From the NCBI GenBank assembly GCA_026225945.1, contig JAMJFZ010002576.1, positions 33,730-97,729 of the forward strand: 64,000 nucleotides of DNA, in the 5' to 3' direction. The notes under the pieces were generated by a model that saw only the letters and a list, made by a program, of their open reading frames with translations, was not told the DNA's origin and did no database searches. Below, piece after piece: positions 20,561 through 34,100 of the stretch. The translations under genes and the position numbers were made by a program. How positions within the stretch are numbered: position 1 is the first letter of the stretch; each line of letters opens with the position of its first letter. The DNA comes from Cricetomys ansorgei (lineage: Eukaryota; Chordata; Mammalia; Rodentia; Nesomyidae).

Positions 20561-22127
20561 ATCTTTCCCTTGCACAATCCCCATTCATTTCCCTGCCATT
20601 TTTACTTTCAATTTAACCACAGTTGGGATAGCTAAAGGAGGAAAAATAAGAGGTTTTTTTTTTTTTATGATTTTTATCTTACGCTCAACACTGTACTTAA
20701 AAATATGCCATGAGCCCCATTGGACAGAAATACATATTATAGTCAAAATCTCAAGCAATAATCCTTTTTTATTGCATTAGTTCTTTAATAAAAAATACAG
20801 CTTTGCCCACAGATTCACACTTGTGATGAAATAGATGAAAGAGGTGTCTACAAATTTGAAAAGTGACCTTTGAGGACACCCATTCCAGCCTCATTTGTTT
20901 TCAAATTAAGCCTCCCTATGATGAAACATCAGGCCTCCAAAACCCTATAGAATCTGGAAACCTAACAACACAATTTTTCTGTGCTAAACTACAGTTTGAA
21001 AAGGAAAGTCAAAACACAGAGAGTGGATGGATTGGAAAGAGATTAATTTTCCTGGGGACGGTGTATGATTGCTGCTGTCTCACCTGTCTTTTACTCAGCC
21101 AGAAGCCAAAAATTGACGTTTCTTTGTTTCCTAGGTCATCTTCGTGAGAACAATACACACTCCACTATGTTCTGCAAAAGCTAACTCCATACTTTAAAGA
21201 AGAGAAAACACAGTCTTCATTTTCTCTTCAAAGAATACACATATGCAAAGTAAAAATTCGGGGAGAGGAATGTCAAGTTGAACAAAGCAAATGGTATAGC
21301 ATTATTCGAACAATTATATTTCTTTTGAGTGGTGTATTAGAAAGCATTAACTACTATGCTTGGCAGCTGAAGTTTGTCCTCTGTAGATTTGCCCAGGCTC
21401 AATGACCAATCATTCCTTCATCTCACAATCTGCTGTGACCTTCACAGCTTAGCTTCTTTGTCATCTTTTATTCTATCATGCTTGGTTGCCTTTATTTTAC
21501 AGTACTACATTCTAATATATCTAATATCTAATAATTCTGAATTATTTTTGTAGAGTATTTATCCTTTTTTTCCAAAAATATAGCAGGGAATATGAGCATT
21601 CTTTTAATGAAAAATTAGTGAGCTGAGTCTTGGAAGTCGTAATTATTTACAGCATGTGTTATAGTAAAAGAAAGTGCACAAAGCTTAAACATTATATGTA
21701 TGTATCCAAAGTCATTGAGAAGTTTGTTTTTTTCTCATGAGAATAGAGATTTAAAAGATTATCTAACAAGGAAACAGGAGAAAGAAAAACATTGTACTGA
21801 TATAGGAATAAAACTTCACACAAAATAGAACGGCCTGGGCAACTTTGTTGACCCTTTCTGCTAACTGGGCTCTTATTCAGTGACATTAACCATTAGAAAA
21901 AAAGCTGTAGAGGCTTCTGAGTCCAAACATTTAGCACCTTCAGTAACCTCTTGAACTCTAGCTAATAAAAATTTACTCCCTCTCAACGTGATTAACTTTT
22001 GTTGTCTGACATTTTGTTATAGTTGCTTAAGTGGACTGAGAAACTCCCTCTATTTGAATTGGGGAATGCCTTCCTCAATTTTCATCTACAATATTTTGTA
22101 GTTGTCAGTGTACAATTCTTTTAGCTC
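20561..22127. other. Unrecognised sequence
   Basis: About 1.6 kb with no named repeat. A T-run lies near 20655-20667. A 94-codon plus frame at 20863-21147 is one of the longer non-repeat frames in the window, but no domain or homologue is recognised and no splice or promoter signal supports it. Confidence 0.4.
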
Positions 22128-22345
22128 TGCTGTTGTCTGAATTTATTCACCCAAAATTTATATGTTAAGACCTCATCATTCATGTTTTAGTATTAAAAGT
22201 GAAATGCTGGGAGGTGATTGGGTCACAGGATAGAGTCCTCAGGAATGGGATTAGTATCTTTATCAAAGAAACACCAGGGAGCTGCTTTCTTCTCACCACA
22301 TGTAGATGTTGGAAACAGCAGAAGATGCCACCTGTGAAACACAAA
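22128..22345 (+). mobile_element. MLT1 (MaLR) LTR remnant
   Basis: The order of landmarks fits an MLT1-type LTR: 'gctgttgtctgaattt', 'aaatttatatgttaagacc', 'gctgggaggtgattgggtca', 'ctcaggaatgggattagta', 'cttctcaccacatgtagatg'. The 3' part is missing, and a B3 follows in reverse. MaLR LTRs of this type are shared by placental mammals. Confidence 0.75.
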
Positions 22346-22397
22346 CAGGTTATAGTATAATGTGAACTATATCTAATCAGTCCTGACTCCTATCACT

Positions 22398-22510
22398 GAG
22401 CTCCTGGAACTGTAGTTATAGTTGTGAGCCACCATGTGGGTGCTGGAAATTGAACCCAGGTCCTCTGCAAGAACAAGTCATCTTAACTGCTGAACCATCT
22501 ATTCATCCCT
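22398..22510 (-). mobile_element. B3 SINE, 5' part
   Basis: On the plus strand it reads as reversed B3: 'gagctcctggaactgtagtt', 'gtgagccaccatgtgggtgc', 'ggaaattgaacccaggtc' (the reversed pol III B-box region) and 'ttaactgctgaaccatct'. The tRNA-like head is complete to near 22510. It was probably inserted at the broken edge of the MLT1. Confidence 0.88.
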
Positions 22511-22654
22511 CCCTGAACTTTCTTATTTACTTCATTTTAAAATTAGAAATAATTCCTGATACAGCAAATGGATGTCTCATGTGACAGATTGAGATAAGTA
22601 ATATTTCATTCTCTTAAGTTTTCTTTCTTTTAATCATTGTCCATCTTATCATTA

Positions 22655-24935
22655 TTATTCTCTCAGATAATACATCTTGACTGTTTCTCTCCCTTCCTTC
22701 CACTTAACCCCCCTCCCTCTTCTTCCCCTTTCCCCATGTTTCACTATTGCTCCACTTCCCTTTAGAAAGGAGCAGGCTTTCCAGGGTCATCAGCCATGCA
22801 TGGCTCAAGAGGATGCCATAAGACTAGGCACCAACCCGCATATCAATGCTAGGCTCAGAAACCCATTAAGAACAGAATCCCAACAGCAGGCAAATGGGTC
22901 AGAGCCACACTTACTCTTACTATTAGAAGTCCCATTAAAAACACCAAGCTAACAATCATAACATACACTCAGGGGACCTAGTACATACCCATACAGGCTC
23001 TGTGATTACTGCCTCCATCTGTGTGAGCCCCTGTGAGCCCTGCTTAATTGATTCCATGGGCCATGTTTTCTGGTAGAGCTTGATGCTTTGGTTCTTATAA
23101 CTTTTTCTCCTCCTCCTCTATGGAGTTCCCCAACCTCCGAGGGAAAGGATCCAATGGAATTTGCCAATTTAGAAACTTCCTCTGCCTAAATTTTGGCTAC
23201 TAGACTGCATCTGCTCCAATTGCTGGTGGGAGCCTCTCTGGTGGAGATTGGGCTAGGTACGATTCTGAGTATAGCAGAATACCATTAGGAATCATTTCAG
23301 GGACTTTTTTTTCCTAGTGGTGTTTGGTTCTACCCTAGGTCTCGGAGATATTCCATCTCCAGTTCCTGGCCATCCAGGCAGTTTCAGGCGTGGCATACCT
23401 CTCATGGTGTGGCTATCAGACAAAGTCATTGGTTAGCTACTCCCCCTAGTTCTGTGCCACCATTGCCCCAACACATCTTGGAAAAAAGATATAGTGTAGG
23501 TCAAAGATTTTATGATTGAGTTGGTGACCTGGATCCATCATTGGAAACCTTGCCTGGTTACACAAGACAGCCAGTTCAGGTTCCATATCCTATATTACTA
23601 GCAGGCCTTGCTAGGGTCACCCTCATGAATTCCAGAGTTTCATCGCACTAGGCTTCCACATCTCTTCCAAGATGACCCCCAGTTCCCATCATCTATCCCT
23701 ATACTCTCTTCCTCTGCCTCCCCCTTCAGCTGATCTCTTTGTTCCCAACTCTCCCCTTCCCCATTCCACACAACAAAATTTATTCTATTTCCCATTCCCA
23801 GGGAACTCCATGCATTCCTTCTAGAACCCTCCTTGTTACTTAGCCTCTCTGAGTCTGTGAGATGTAGCATGCTTGACATTTACTTAATAGCTGGTATTCA
23901 CTTCTAAGTGAATACACACTGTATTGTCTTTCTGGGTCTGAATTACCTCACTCAGGATGATTTTTTTCTGATTCCATCCATTTGCCTGCAAATTTCATAA
24001 TGTCATCTTTTTAACAGCTGAGTTATACTCCTCTGTGTGTACGTATTACATTTTCTTTATCCATTCTTTGGTTGAGGAATATCTAGGTTCTTTCCAAATT
24101 CTGGCTTTTAGGAATAAAGCTGCTACGAACATAGTTGAGCAAATGTCCTTGTGGAAGGATAGGTGTTCTTTGGGTACATGCCTAAGAGTGGTATAGCTGG
24201 GTCTTGAGGTGGGTCGATTCCCAATTTTTAGCATAACTGCCATATTGATTTTCAAATCAGCTCTATAGGTTTGCACTCCAACCAGCAATGGTGGAGTGTT
24301 CCTCTTGCTCCACCTTTTCTCCAGCATGAACTGCCCTTTGTGTTACTGATCTTAGCCATTCTGACAGGTATACGATGGAATCTCAGAGTAGTTTTGATTT
24401 GTATTTCCCTAGTAGCTAAGGATGTTGAACTCTTTAAGTGTTTTTTAGCCATCTGAGATTCCTCTATTTATATTCTATCCTAGATCTGTACCCCATTTTT
24501 TAGTTGGGTTATTTGATTTGTTAATGTCTGGTTTCTTGAGTTCTTTATATATTTTGGATGCTAGCCCTCTATGAGATGAGGAGTTGATGAAAATATTTTC
24601 CCATTCTGTAGGGTAGGGTATGTAGGGTATGCTTTGTCCTGTGCCTTACAGAAGCTTTTCAGTTTCATTTTTATTAATTGTTGATTTTTGTGCCTGAGCT
24701 ACTGGTGTTCTGTACAGGAAGTTGTCTCCTATGCCAATCAGTTCCTGGCTATTCCTATTTTCTCTTCTAGCAGGTTCAATATATTTTATTTTATGTTGAG
24801 GTCTTTGACCCACTTAGAGTTGCTTTTATTGCAGGGTGATAAACATGGATCTATTTACATTCTTCTATATACAGACATCCAATTATATCAGCACCATTGG
24901 TTGAAAATGTTGTCTCATTTTCACTGTATGTTTCA
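22655..24935 (-). mobile_element. L1 LINE, 5'-truncated: 3' UTR plus ORF2 C-terminal part
   Basis: On the minus strand this is about 1 kb of ORF2 followed by about 1.25 kb of 3' UTR. ORF2-like residues in the minus frames at 24046-24327 and 24252-24452 include QIKTTLRFHRIPVRMAKI and STMFVAALFLKARIWKE, near the ORF2 C-terminus. No frame is intact. Reversed L1 text includes 'gattccatccatttgcctgc', 'ggatctatttacattcttct' and 'agcaccattggttgaaaatg'. In the 3' UTR, 'tggttctaccctaggtctc' and 'cagttcctggccatccaggc' are typical of rodent L1 (Lx type). The 5' end (24935) is truncated. It is inactive. Confidence 0.93.
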
Positions 24936-26689
24936 AGTATTGAAATATGATTGTTTTCTTCTGAGTGTCTTTTATTCTTTGAGAAAATAATAGCAGGACA
25001 CAGAGAATGGAGTGAATGCTTTTGTCCCAGGTATCATCAGGAAGTATGGGGATCTGGAAAGCAGCTTCACTTGAGTTCAGGATCAGAGTGAAGAAGGATA
25101 AGAATCAAAGCAGAGGAGTAGTGATCAATATGCAGATACACTCACATGACCAAATTCAGTGAATGCTTTCTTGGAGATGGTGAAGAGAAAATGGAAGCCC
25201 ATACACATATATACAGAACTGCATAGTTATATGTCCTTATTTCAGAAATTCTAATCAGTAGATTTGTAAGAACCTTGTGAACAACATATAAAAATATGGT
25301 GGTTAAAAGAGTTAGCACTGAGGCTGTTTATGACAGTGTCCATCAGCAGCAGCCTGGACAAGCAAACAAGAATGGAAAGTACTTCCTACTGGTTGTCAGG
25401 AATGATGTTGAGGATCCTTCCTCCATAGAATCATAAAAACAATCACACTTATTGTTCAACACCTTCAAAAATAATAATCTCAAATAACTCCCCATAAAGT
25501 GTAAAAACCTATTTCATTCTCTGCCCATTTTTTATGATAAATTCCAAGACTCTACAAACAAGAACACACAAGAAGACCTAATAAATAAAATTGTGCTTTA
25601 GCAAAACTTTTCACACTTTCTCCAAATGCTCAATGATTAAATATTTATTAACTGGATCCAAGAACTGTCTGCTAAACCAGGGTCCTATGTACTCCATGGC
25701 CCCCAGGACATTTACTTTGGTAACAAGCTGCATGCATATTCTGGGACTTGAGGTGTCTGATACTCAAGAACTCTGCTAGCTACCAACATGCACACAGATG
25801 GTCAATCAGTCTTGCATTTTACATGATGTAAGGACACAAGAAAAGTACCATGGATTTCTTGTCCTGTCCTTGGTCCAGTGTTCACAATCACCATCAATTA
25901 CTTATTTGCAAGAGCATCAATTAAGGGAGCAAGACTTTTGTTGGGACTGCAAGAACAAGCATCTCTAAAGCTCATTAAGAAATAAGTGGATGCAACACAT
26001 AGCATCCACTTTAAATGTTAATGTGGTAAACTGACAAGAGGTATAAAATACAATAGGATACATTGCTTCCCTATGAAGTTTTTACTGCTATCATATACAC
26101 AAATCTTCATTATAAAATGTTGATTTTATATTCACTTAATTTAATTTTAAAATATTTATGTATACCAATACAGACTGGTCTTCATCTAAATAAAATTGTC
26201 AAGTTATAACAATTAGTGAACAGAATCGAAGCTGCTACTCCAAAACAGTTCACAAACCAAGCTAATAACTTTTGAAAAAACGCTTTCTTGAAAAAAGTCT
26301 TTCCAAAGTGGATCTTAAAAGAGATCTGCCATGGTCTTCTCTATTTATGACCTAGGGGAATTTCATGAGCATTCTGTGGTATTCTGAAGGCTTCCAGATA
26401 AGGTGAGACTGAGGGTGTTTAGGCACTACTGAGTCTGTCCTTTTACCATTTTGAGATATCACAAAGTCACTAGATAACTTTAACAGTAGAACTAGAAAGG
26501 CCTTTTGACAGAAAATTATTTATTAAATTGAAGCCAGAGCTCCTTTTCCAAATGGTAGTCTAATACTCTAAAACTTGATCTCTTTTCTGTAGTTTTCAAT
26601 AACTGTCACAATTACATCTAAGCTGGATTTCAAGTGGTTAGCAAACATTGCAAAACCTTGGAAATCATTGGAGAATATAGCTGGGCATG
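24936..26689. other. Unrecognised sequence
   Basis: About 1.75 kb without a repeat I can name or a credible gene. The short frame at 25591-25779 has no recognisable motif. Confidence 0.4.
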
Positions 26690-26835
26690 TTTTGCTTTTG
26701 TTTTTTGCTTGCTTGTTGTTAAGGAGAAAAGAGTTTAAACCATTGATCACTATATAATCCACGTTGGCCTCAAACACAAGTCTCTCCTGTGTCTCCTGAG
26801 TGCTGAGATTGCAAGTCTGTGGCAATACGCCTGCC
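26690..26835 (-). mobile_element. Old B1-type SINE
   Basis: Read in reverse it matches a diverged B1: 'ttgttttttgcttgcttg', 'tgatcactatataatccacg', 'ttggcctcaaac', 'tctcctgagtgctgagattg', 'aatacgcctgcc'. It lacks young-B1 diagnostic bases and looks like B1F/PB1 age. Confidence 0.75.
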
Positions 26836-27654
26836 ATGAGAATTCTTAAAATTCAACAATGATTTTAAATTTCCACTGACAGCATCATCCAATCTGCAGA
26901 GGAGGGTAATCTGATTCTTCCTGTAGAGATTTGTGGCAGACAGTGTAATGATCTTCCTGTTCAATATTGTCCTCAATCTAACAAGCCCTGAACTCCATGG
27001 ATGTATTCTTACTCCACATCGTAAGAAAGATTTTGCAGAAGTGTTCTATTTAAGCATTTCAAGATGGGAGATCACTTTCAGTGTCTATGTGAACCCATCT
27101 CAGAGTCCATCACAACATTGACTCTATGAATGTTTCGCAGATTGTTAGTTTAAACAAAACCTTGAAAGATAAAATGAATATACTTTACATTCCATCTTAT
27201 ATTAGAAGTCTCTGCAGAATGTATTTCAAACACTCAAAATTCAAAACTCCAAGTTTTGAATAAGCATTTTAATGCTTACATTTTATATTTATATTCATGT
27301 GTACATTCAGTACTTCAAAGGGCTTGAGAGCAGGATTGTCTTTGGTAGGTAACTGAAGACAAAGAAATACTGGTTACATAATTTTTTTTTTTTTTGCAAA
27401 GGAATAGATATGTGACTTGTTTAACCTTAGCATAGAGCATTTAAATTCTGAAAAGAAGTCATTTGTAGATGTCTCACTCTTTGCTCCTACATCTTTTCCA
27501 GTATTCTCTTAAGTCAAGGGTGCTTTGTCAAGGACCTAGCTTATTTCAGTTGTAAACAAAAAATATTAAAGTAATTCCTAAGGTCACTTTTAGCTCTAAA
27601 TTTCCAAACTTCACTTTTATTTCATCCTAACTATAAAATATATTGAATACCGTG
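26836..27654. other. Unrecognised sequence
   Basis: No repeat or gene recognised. A T-run of 13 lies near 27390. Confidence 0.4.
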
Positions 27655-27805
27655 CTTACCTTAATTCATTTAACAATAATTTCATGGTGATTATGTACCA
27701 GATATTGTTCCAGGCTCAGAGATATGGTGCTTGGGAGCAGGTTTTAGCATTGTGGCTTTGAAATACTAGTAGAATGTGAAAGCAATAAACAAAATATAAT
27801 TAATA
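27655..27805 (+). repeat. Ancient interspersed-repeat remnant
   Basis: It follows the mammal-wide phrase order 'attcatttaacaata', 'gattatgtaccagatattgt', 'tccaggctcagagatatgg', and later 'ctagtagaatgtgaaagca' with 'ataaacaaaatataat'. That mirrors the well-known 'gtgccaggcactgttctagg' type repeat, including its closing 'ctagtggggga..caataaaca' section. Family name not certain. Confidence 0.5.
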
Positions 27806-29829
27806 TCACTATAATATCAATCTTCCTAATTGCTACAAAAAAAAACATTTATTAGAATGAAGGCGAGGTAAGAATTAACTCCAAAATGGCACAAGGTTCT
27901 TTTTTAAAATTAACTGTTCTTTACCCATAAGCTTTCTGTGGTCTTTAATATTTTTCATATGGTATGTTCTTATGTTATTTTTTCCACTATAAGAGTCCTT
28001 TACCTTCTTGTATCTCCTTTTAAATTAAGTTCCCTACTGAATTATTCTGAAATGTAACTAGCTGTATACTCTTAGAATAACTAAAAATGCTGTCAGTTCT
28101 ATTAGGATTTGATACAAAAGAATTCTGCTTTTTATAAGCTCATAGCAAGAGGCTAATATTCTGACTAATAATCTAAACATCATATTTACAATCATATTTC
28201 CTATTGATGTAGTTCTTTGGGGCATCATTAACTCCACTGATTCCTGCTTATCAGAGCAGAGTTCAAGTGTTCTGCCTGGGCTTTCAGAGCCTCTGTTCCC
28301 TTGCCATAGCTGAACAGTCCAGCAGTAAACTCCTGATATGAGCCTGGATGGCCATATTCCCACCCATTTATTCAAGGACTCAGACATTTAAAATAGCCTG
28401 AAAATCAGAAAGTTGTTACAGCTATGTTTTTTTGAAATGGCAAATATGTCCAGATAAAATTTGTGACACCCACACTAGGGTATAGAACAATGAGCTTCCT
28501 GATTCTTCATCATCTGCCTCCATATTGGTTCTGGGAGACAACCTAATATTACTTTAACATGAATAAAGACAAAATTTTTGTGGGGACCCCTTTATTCTTT
28601 CCACTTCTTGCTTTTTCTGCAGTTGCTTCATAACTGGAGTGCCATTGACAACTTGAGTGTATTTGTAGCTGAAATTCTGACACAGCCTAGCTATAAAAAG
28701 TATATGCCTTAAATAAATAAGATTGTTATTGTTCAGTTATTTACAGGCCTGAGTTGCTTATGGCTTCTATCAGAAAAATTTAATGGTATGGAGAGGGAAG
28801 AATAACACAGGTTGCTTGATTTCTTGCCTTTTATGGTTGTAAAGCATCTGCTGTGGGTGCCTGTGTCTCAAAATGTTAACAATATCTGAGGTTTCAAATA
28901 GAGCCTGTTAAAAAGGAGGATGAAGTAAAATAAAGATTCATGTAATACATGATGAAATTCTATAGCTATGTTGGCTATTAGCTACATGTGACTTTTGAGC
29001 ATTTAAAATGTGGCCAGTTTATGTTAAAAGGTGCTCTTAGCTTGAAGTAGCAATCAAATTTCAAAGATTTATGTTGGGGAATATTTGAACATATTTCCAA
29101 ACATTGTATTTACTGATTGTTGTCTTTGCGTACCCCTGTACCTTTTAAGATAATCATTGCACTGGCAGCCCGAGGTGCCGGTAGGATGTTTGGTTTCTAT
29201 AGCTGAAAAGGCCTGCTTTATAATTGTAAATGGTTGCTACTTTCTGTTAAAAGACTGCTTCATATGCCTGTCCAAAGGTCGGGAGCAGAATAATTGAAGA
29301 TGTGCTCTGATGTTGTTGAGTTAGTCACAGGGCACTCACCCAAATCTCAGGCAACAGTGAAAATGAATCCCTCCCATTGGGCTTTGAGCTTCCCCCCTGA
29401 AAAGGTGGCATAATTTGTCTGCTAAAGGGTTGTGAGATGAGTCAAGCTATGAGATTCTCTCATTATACAAATAGACCATTACATCAGGAAGGAGGGGCTT
29501 TGATTTAATAGAAGTCCTGAGTATAGGGCAGTCAAGTTTTTGCAGTTGAAGATGGTGCTTGTTATTTGCAGTTTCTTCTGCTGAGGTCTAGTAGGCTTGT
29601 ACAGAGGAAAATGTCTCGTTGTTTTTATTAAACCCTTGATTGATTAATACCTACAATACAACAGAATTAGTATAAAATAAAACTTCATGCTGAAATTATA
29701 TTCCAAGTAGACTACACTGAATAAATCTATTATTAAACTTGCTTTCACTCCTTTTTACTTTTGACTGGAGCTATTAGAAAATTTGAGGTTGCACCTAAGA
29801 CTCACACTGTCTACTGAACAATACATTCT
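27806..29829. other. Unrecognised sequence, possibly single-copy
   Basis: About 2 kb free of repeats I can name. The part 29150-29500 is less A/T-rich than its surroundings, with 'ctggcagcccgaggtgccgg' near 29162. Such repeat-free islands sometimes hold conserved non-coding DNA, but the sequence alone cannot show that. No gene is supported; the 109-codon minus frame at 28058-28387 has no motif I recognise. Confidence 0.4.
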
Positions 29830-31115
29830 ACTACAACAATAAAATCCCCCAAACCAAGAAAACAAAACAAAACTACACCAAAAAGGAAAGAAAAAAATCC
29901 ACCAAATTGTAACCAAATAATAGCACACACACACAAAACCTGTGGAGTTCTTTATATGTTGGTCAAGTATTCCTGAACATGAGACACATCTTGGAATAGT
30001 TGATATACCTATTGTCATTTCAGAGAGAAAACCGATTTTCCTTCTTGACAGTACAGTTTTTAACATTTACCTTGTAGCTAGGTTTTCATTCATTCATTCA
30101 CTCATTTTTTAAATTACAAAAAAATGAAATATAATGCGATAAGACAAAAAGTATCACATCAAAGTTGGAAAAGACAAACCAAAAGAAGGAAAAAAGCCCA
30201 AAAGAAGACACAAGAATCAGAAACTCACTTGTTCTGATACTCAGGAATCCCATAAAAACACTAAGCTGGAAACCATAATATATACGCAGTGGTCTGGTGC
30301 ACACCCATGCAGGCCCTATACATGCTGCTTCAGTCTCTGTGAGTTCATATGAGCTTTCCTCATGTTGACTAGAGGGGCTTGTTTTCTTAGTGTCCTCCAT
30401 CCCCTCAGACTCTTACACTCTTTCCACCTCCTCTTCCATAGGTTTCCCTGAGCTCTGAGGAGAAGATTTGATGGAGACATCCCATTTAGGTTTGATTGTT
30501 CCAAGGTCTCTCACTCACTATGTAATGTCTGGCTGTGAGACTATTTTTATTCACATCTGATGATGGCTGTATAAGACATTGTTCTATGAGTATAGAAGAC
30601 TACCATTAGGAGTCATTTTATCCCATGTTTTTACTTCCCTACTCCCTCTTTTTAGATAGTGCTATTTGGTTTTATTCTATGTCCCTGGGCTATCTAGCTT
30701 CAGGTTCTTGGTTATCCAAGCAGTTTCATATATCAGATATCTATTTTGTGGAGTATACCTTAACTCAAATTGGTTTGGGGGATTGGTTATTCTCACAGGC
30801 TTTGTGCCACCATTGCACTAGCATATCTTGCAGGCTGTACAACATTGTAGACAAAGTGCTTATGGCTGAGTTGCTATTCGTGTTTCTTTTTTGATAGCAT
30901 GCAGAGTACCTTCTTATCCAAGATGCTGGAACACAGGAATGAAGGCTTCATGTAGACATTACCTTGACATCACCATCTTCAATGTGTACGTGTCTTCAGC
31001 AATGGGGCCTTGCTATCAGTTTGTGGAGAGCAAACTATTGCCTTGGCAACAGCCTGGGTTGTTGAGGATTTCCATGGGGCAACTTTAGCCAACACTCAAT
31101 TAGACTTAATCCAAT
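29830..31115 (-). mobile_element. Rodent L1 3' UTR, left piece of a split older L1
   Basis: Minus-strand 3' UTR of the same subtype as 3058-3760: shared 'tttatatgttggtcaagta', 'gttcatatgagctttcctc' and 'agaagacacaag'. It extends further 5', through 'gatagtgctatttggtttta', 'ccaccattgcactagcatat', 'gaacacaggaatgaaggctt' and 'aggatttccatggggcaact'. It breaks off near 31115 against a plus-strand L1. A minus-strand ORF2 end resumes at 34803, so this may be one old L1 split by a later one. The frames inside are not genes. Confidence 0.85.
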
Positions 31116-31189
31116 CTTTCATTTAGATCATCTTCATATATGTATATATTTTAAGAAAATACTACTGCATAGGTTTCCGTTCTACCTCT

Positions 31190-34100
31190 CAAATGCCCTT
31201 TAATGATTTTACTGCAAAATTCTGAGACATTCCAAGAATTAACACCAATATTCCTCTAAGTATTCCACAAAATAGAAACAGAAAGAATGATGCCAAACTT
31301 ATTTTATGAGGCCACAGTCACACTGATACCCAAACCACACAATGATTCAACAAAGAAAGAGAATTATAGATCAATTTTCCTCATGAACGTAAGTGCAAAT
31401 ATACTCAATAAAATGCTCACAAGCCATCGGGTGGTGGCAGCATATGCCTTTGATCCCAGAACTTGAGAAGCAGAGGCAGGTGGATTTCTGTGAGTTCAAG
31501 GCCAGCCTGGTCTACAGAGTGAGTTCCAGGACAGCCAGAATTACAATAGAAAAATCCCTGTCTCCAAAAACCAAAAGAAAACAAGGAAAGAAAAGAACAG
31601 AAAAGAAAATACTCTCAAACCAAATATCCTAAGACATATAAAGAAGATCATCCACTATGATCAAGTAGGCTTCATGCCAGAGATTCAGGGATGGTTCAAC
31701 ATACAAAATTCAGTCAATACAATCCACCACATAAACAAACTGAAAGAAAAAAAAAACACATGATTATCTCACTGGATGATGAGAAAGCCTGTGACAAAAT
31801 CTAATGCCCTTTCATGTTAAAAGTTTTGGGGATCTTAGAGATATAAGGGACATACATAAAAAAAATAAAGACAATTTACAGCAAGCCAACAGCCAACACT
31901 GCATTAAATGGAGAGAAGCTCAAGGCAATTTCAGTAAAATCAGGAATAAAGTAGTCCCTTCTCCCCATATCCATTCAATATAATACTTGAAGTTCTATCT
32001 AGAGCAATAAGAAAATTAGAGGAAATCAAGCACATACCAATTGGAAAGGAAGGAGTTGAAGTATCCTTATTTACAGATGATATAGTAGCATATATAAGCG
32101 ACCCCAAAATTTCTACCAAATTCTACAACTGATAAACAACTTTAGCGAAATGACAGGCTACAAGACCAACTTGAAAAAAAAATCAGTAGCCTTCCTATAC
32201 ACAAATGACAAATGGACTAATCATGGAAACAACTCCCTTCACAATAGCCACAAATAACATAAACTATCTTGGGATAACTCTAACCAACCAAGTGAAAGAT
32301 TTGTATAATGAAAATTTCAAGTCTTTGAAGAAGGAAATTGAAGATCTCAGAAGATGGAAATATCTCACATGCTCCTGGATTGGTAGGATCAACATAGTAA
32401 AAATGGTCATTTTACCAAAAGCAATCTACAGATTCAACACAATCCATATCAGAATCCCAACATGATTCTTTACAGACTTTGAAAGGACAATACTCAACTT
32501 CATATAGAAAAACAAAAGGCCCAAGACAGTTAAAATAAACATGAAAAATAAAAGAACTTCTGAGGGTTTCACTATTTCTTATCTCAAGCTGTACTACAGA
32601 GATATAGTAATAACAATTCCATGGTATTTGCAACAGACATACTGAACAATGGAACTGAATCAAAGATCCAAGCATAAATTCACACACTCCTGGACACCTG
32701 ATCTTCCATAAAAAAACAGAAATATATGATGGAACAACAAAGCATCTTTAACAAATGGTGCTGGACTAACTGGATGTCTACATGTAAAAAAATCCAAATT
32801 GATCCATATTTATCACCATGCATAAAACTCAATCCAAGTGAACCAAAGACCTCAACATAAAATAAGACACACTGAACATGAAAGAAGAGAAAGCGGGGAA
32901 GAGCCTTGAATCCATTGGCACAGATGACATTTTCTGAACAGAACACCAATAGATCAGGCACTAAGGTCAATGGTTAAAAACTTCTGTAAGATACTGTCAA
33001 TAAGACAAAATAGCAGCCTACAAAATGGGAAAAAAATTTTTTGCCAACTCCACTTCAGATAGAGGGCTTATATCCAAAATATATAAAGAACTCAAGAAAC
33101 TTGACACCAAGAAAACAAAGAATTTAATTTAAAAATGGGGTGAAGAAAGAATTCTCTAACAAAGAATTCTCAAAAGAGGAATCTCAAATGGCTTAGAAAT
33201 ACCTAAAGAAATGTTTATCATCCTTAGCCAGTAGGGAAAAGGAAATCAAAACCACTTTGAAGTTCCATCTTATACCTGTCAGAATGACTATGATCAGTAA
33301 GTACAGCTTATGCTAGTGAAGTTGTGGAGTAAGAGGAACACTTCTTCACAGCTGGTGGGGATGCAAACTTGTACAGTCATTATGGAAATCAATATGGTGA
33401 TTCCTTAGTTAATTGGAAATCATCCTACCTCAAGATCCAGCTATACCACTCCTGGGCATGTACCCAAAATGTTCCATCCTATGTAAGGACTTAACTATGT
33501 TCAACTATGTTCATAACAGCTTTATTCATAATAACCAGAAAATGGAAACAATCTAAATGGCCCTCAAATGAAGAATGAATAAAGAAATTATGGTACATCT
33601 ACACAATGGAATATTACTCAGCTTAAAAAAATGACTACATGAACTTTGCAGGGAAATGGATGGAACTAGAAAAAAATCATCAAGGGTAAGGTATCCTAGC
33701 TGAAGAAAAACAAACATTGTATGTACTCACTTATATGTGGTTAATAACTGCTAAGCAAAGGATTATAGTACTAGTATCCACAGACATAGAAAAACTGTGC
33801 AACAAGAAGGACCCCAGTCAGAACACAGGGATCTCCCTGGTAGGGGGGAAATTGAACATAGGGTGAAAATTGAACATAGGGTGCAAGTGGAGTGGGGGAG
33901 GATGGGAATAGCAGTGGAAGGGACCAGGAGAAGGAGAGGAACAATGGAAGGAGAAAATAGAGAGAGAGATGGCAAGAATTAGGAGACAATTAGGCAGTGA
34001 TTGGGAGACCTAATGTAGTAGAATCTATGAGGGAGACCTTAGCAAGGATCCCTAGTAGTCAGGGTTAGGGAGCCCGAATAGGCCATCTCCTGTGGCCAGG

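Noticed and set aside
32205..32465. 86-codon plus frame with convincing protein homology
   Set aside because: It is L1 ORF2 inside a 5'-truncated, stop-ridden element and not a host gene. It is reported under the L1.
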